Assembly: GCA_905214465.1 (NCBI GenBank)
Contig: CAJMMD010000034.1
Coordinates: 1-22,493 of the forward strand
DNA length: 22,493 bases
Reading direction: 5' to 3'
DNA from: an uncultured bacterium
GTDB lineage: Bacteria; Actinomycetota; Coriobacteriia; Coriobacteriales; Coriobacteriaceae
Under the pieces are notes generated by a model that searched no databases, was not told the DNA's origin, and saw nothing but the letters and a program-made list of their open reading frames with translations. Position numbers and translations under genes: made by a program. This document shows positions 21,176-22,493 of the stretch, one piece after another. The first letter of the stretch is position 1, and each line of letters opens with the position of its first letter.

Positions 21176-22390
21176 ATGGCCGATAAGATCCAGTGGGCGG
21201 GCAACACGATGCCCAAGAGCGATGACAAGCACTTGGGAATCATGAGCCTCGACCACGTGAAGAAGGCCCGTGCCTTCCACCAGTCGTTCCCTCAATATAC
21301 CGTCACTCCGCTTGCCCGTCTGGACGGTCAGGCTGCGCGCCTGGGCCTGTCCAACCTGTGCGTTAAGGACGAGAGCTATCGCTTTGGCCTCAACGCCTTT
21401 AAGGTCCTGGGCGGCTCGTTTGCCATGGCCAACTATATTGCCGACGAGACCGGCAAGGACGTTGCCGACTGCACCTTCGATTACCTGACCTCCGATCAGC
21501 TTGCCAAGGACTTTGGCCAGGCTACCTTCTTTACCGCCACCGACGGCAACCATGGCCGCGGCGTGGCATGGGCTGCCAACAAGCTGGGCCAGAAGGCCGT
21601 CGTGCACATGCCCAAGGGTTCCACCAAGCCCCGCTTCGATAACATCGCCGCCGAGGGCGCCACGGTGACCATCGAAGAGGTCAACTACGACGAGTGCGTG
21701 CGCATGGCCGCCGCCGAGGCTGACGCCTGCGAGCGCGGCGTCATCGTTCAGGACACCGCCTGGGAGGGCTACGAGAAGATCCCGTCCTGGATCATGGAGG
21801 GTTACGGCACCATGGCCTCCGAGGCTGCCGAGCAGCTGCGTGAGATGGCCATCAACCGCCCGACGCACGTGTTTGTCCAGGCTGGCGTGGGTTCGCTCGC
21901 TGGCGCCGTGGTGGGCTACTTCACCAACCTGTATCCCGATAACCCGCCCACCTTTGTCGTGGTCGAGTGCGCTCCTGCCGCCTGCCTGTACAAGGGCGCT
22001 GCCGCCGGCGACGGAGATCCGCGCATCGTGGACGGTGACATGCCCTCCATCATGGCCGGCCTGTGCTGCGGCGAGCCCAACATCTTGGGCTGGGATATCC
22101 TGCGCAACCACACCACCGCCTTCGTGTCCTGCCCCGACTGGGTCACCGCTCGCGGCATGCGCACCCTGGGCGCTCCCGAGAAGGGCGACCCGCGCGTCAT
22201 CTCCGGCGAGTCCGGCGCAGTGACCACCGGCCTAGTCGAGACCCTCATGCTCGACCCCGAGTACGCCGAGCTCAAGGAGCTCATCGGCCTGGACAAGACG
22301 AGCTCCGTGCTCTGCTTCTCCACCGAGGGCGACACCGATCCGGATCAGTACCGTCGCATCGTCTGGGAGGGCGAGTATCCGACCTGCTAG
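21176..22390 (+). CDS. ygeX: 2,3-diaminopropionate ammonia-lyase (PLP-dependent)
   Basis: A 404-aa fold-type II PLP enzyme, the length of E. coli YgeX/DpaL. The Schiff-base lysine is K76 in FGLNAFKVLGG, and the substrate-loop aspartate D123 lies in TDGNHGRG. D193 in VQDTAWEGY matches the second catalytic acid of the family. The glycine-rich phosphate loop is QAGVGSLAGAVVG. The enzyme converts 2,3-diaminopropionate to pyruvate and two ammonia through 2-aminoacrylate. In gut bacteria the family is a marker gene of anaerobic urate degradation, where diaminopropionate is a late intermediate. ATG 21176 follows AAGGAG. It diverges from regulator 2 and is separated from ssnA-ygfK-xdhD by about 4 kb. 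Further cluster genes may follow beyond the window. Confidence 0.95.
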   Translation: MADKIQWAGNTMPKSDDKHLGIMSLDHVKKARAFHQSFPQYTVTPLARLDGQAARLGLSNLCVKDESYRFGLNAFKVLGGSFAMANYIADETGKDVADCTFDYLTSDQLAKDFGQATFFTATDGNHGRGVAWAANKLGQKAVVHMPKGSTKPRFDNIAAEGATVTIEEVNYDECVRMAAAEADACERGVIVQDTAWEGYEKIPSWIMEGYGTMASEAAEQLREMAINRPTHVFVQAGVGSLAGAVVGYFTNLYPDNPPTFVVVECAPAACLYKGAAAGDGDPRIVDGDMPSIMAGLCCGEPNILGWDILRNHTTAFVSCPDWVTARGMRTLGAPEKGDPRVISGESGAVTTGLVETLMLDPEYAELKELIGLDKTSSVLCFSTEGDTDPDQYRRIVWEGEYPTC

Positions 22391-22449
22391 CAGGCTGACC
22401 TGTCCGGAGGCAGCCGGAGGACTTTACTCCCTGCTCGGACAGTCCTGCT
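22389..22449 (+). other. long imperfect hairpin immediately after ygeX
   Basis: AGCAGG (22389-22394) pairs with CCTGCT (22444-22449), and CTGTCCG (22400-22406) pairs with CGGACAG (22436-22442). A possible inner GGAG/CTCC hairpin completes a branched structure. It starts inside the ygeX stop codon and has no T run. A role in mRNA 3' protection or as a leader for the next gene is possible. Confidence 0.45.
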
Positions 22450-22453
22450 CGCA

Positions 22454-22478
22454 CGGAGAGCACATTAAGTGCTCTCCG
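22454..22478 (+). other. perfect 10-bp hairpin near the window end
   Basis: CGGAGAGCAC (22454-22463) pairs perfectly with GTGCTCTCCG (22469-22478) around loop ATTAA. Only 15 bases of window follow, and they lack a T run. It may be a terminator-like or intercistronic hairpin after ygeX. Confidence 0.5.
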
Positions 22479-22493
22479 GCTCGTGCGGAACTC

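Overview
The window looks like chromosomal DNA from a GC-rich anaerobic gut actinobacterium of the Coriobacteriia, most likely Collinsella or a close relative. That assignment is an inference. It rests on GC-biased codon use, on short palindromic intergenic repeats of a style I associate with this group, and on the gene content. No rRNA, tRNA or marker gene in the window settles the taxonomy.

Layout. Positions 1-633 carry no clear gene. They hold hairpins, a 27-nt tandem repeat, and TGCGT motifs phased at 10 bp upstream of a two-gene unit (634-2463): a Gfo/Idh/MocA sugar-type dehydrogenase and a DeoR-family regulator. Positions 2464-2892 are a repeat-rich convergent gap. On the minus strand follow an RluA-type pseudouridine synthase and a long U32 protein (2893-6063). 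A divergent ridA (6362-6739) ends at a perfect bidirectional terminator shared with a PAS/HTH regulator of the YheO type (6852-7508, minus).

The centre of interest is 7861-17236, five plus-strand genes: an NCS2 purine permease, ssnA (amidohydrolase), ygfK (large flavin/Fe-S oxidoreductase), a protein with four [4Fe-4S] motifs resembling the RnfB C-terminus, and xdhD (fused 2Fe-2S plus molybdopterin hydroxylase). An intrinsic terminator follows at 17306-17337. After three unrelated genes (a DEDDh exonuclease, a 150-aa unknown protein, and a Pro/Ala-rich single-span membrane protein), a second YheO-type regulator (20245-20898, minus) lies divergent from ygeX, encoding 2,3-diaminopropionate ammonia-lyase (21176-22390).

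These genes match the E. coli ygeX/ssnA/ygfK/xdhD region and the gut-bacterial anaerobic purine (xanthine/urate) degradation cluster. The permease would import a purine. XdhD would oxidise or reduce it, with electrons passing through the RnfB-like protein and YgfK. SsnA would act on a ring or amide bond. YgeX would turn the 2,3-diaminopropionate end product into pyruvate and ammonia. RidA could clear the reactive 2-aminoacrylate made by YgeX. Two paralogous YheO-type regulators sit beside the two purine promoters. The ygeX promoter carries two copies of the palindrome AACAAA-N3-TTTGTT, 51 bp apart. Expected partners (ygeY, ygeW, hyuA, the FAD subunit ygfM, and selenium/molybdenum cofactor genes) are not in the window.
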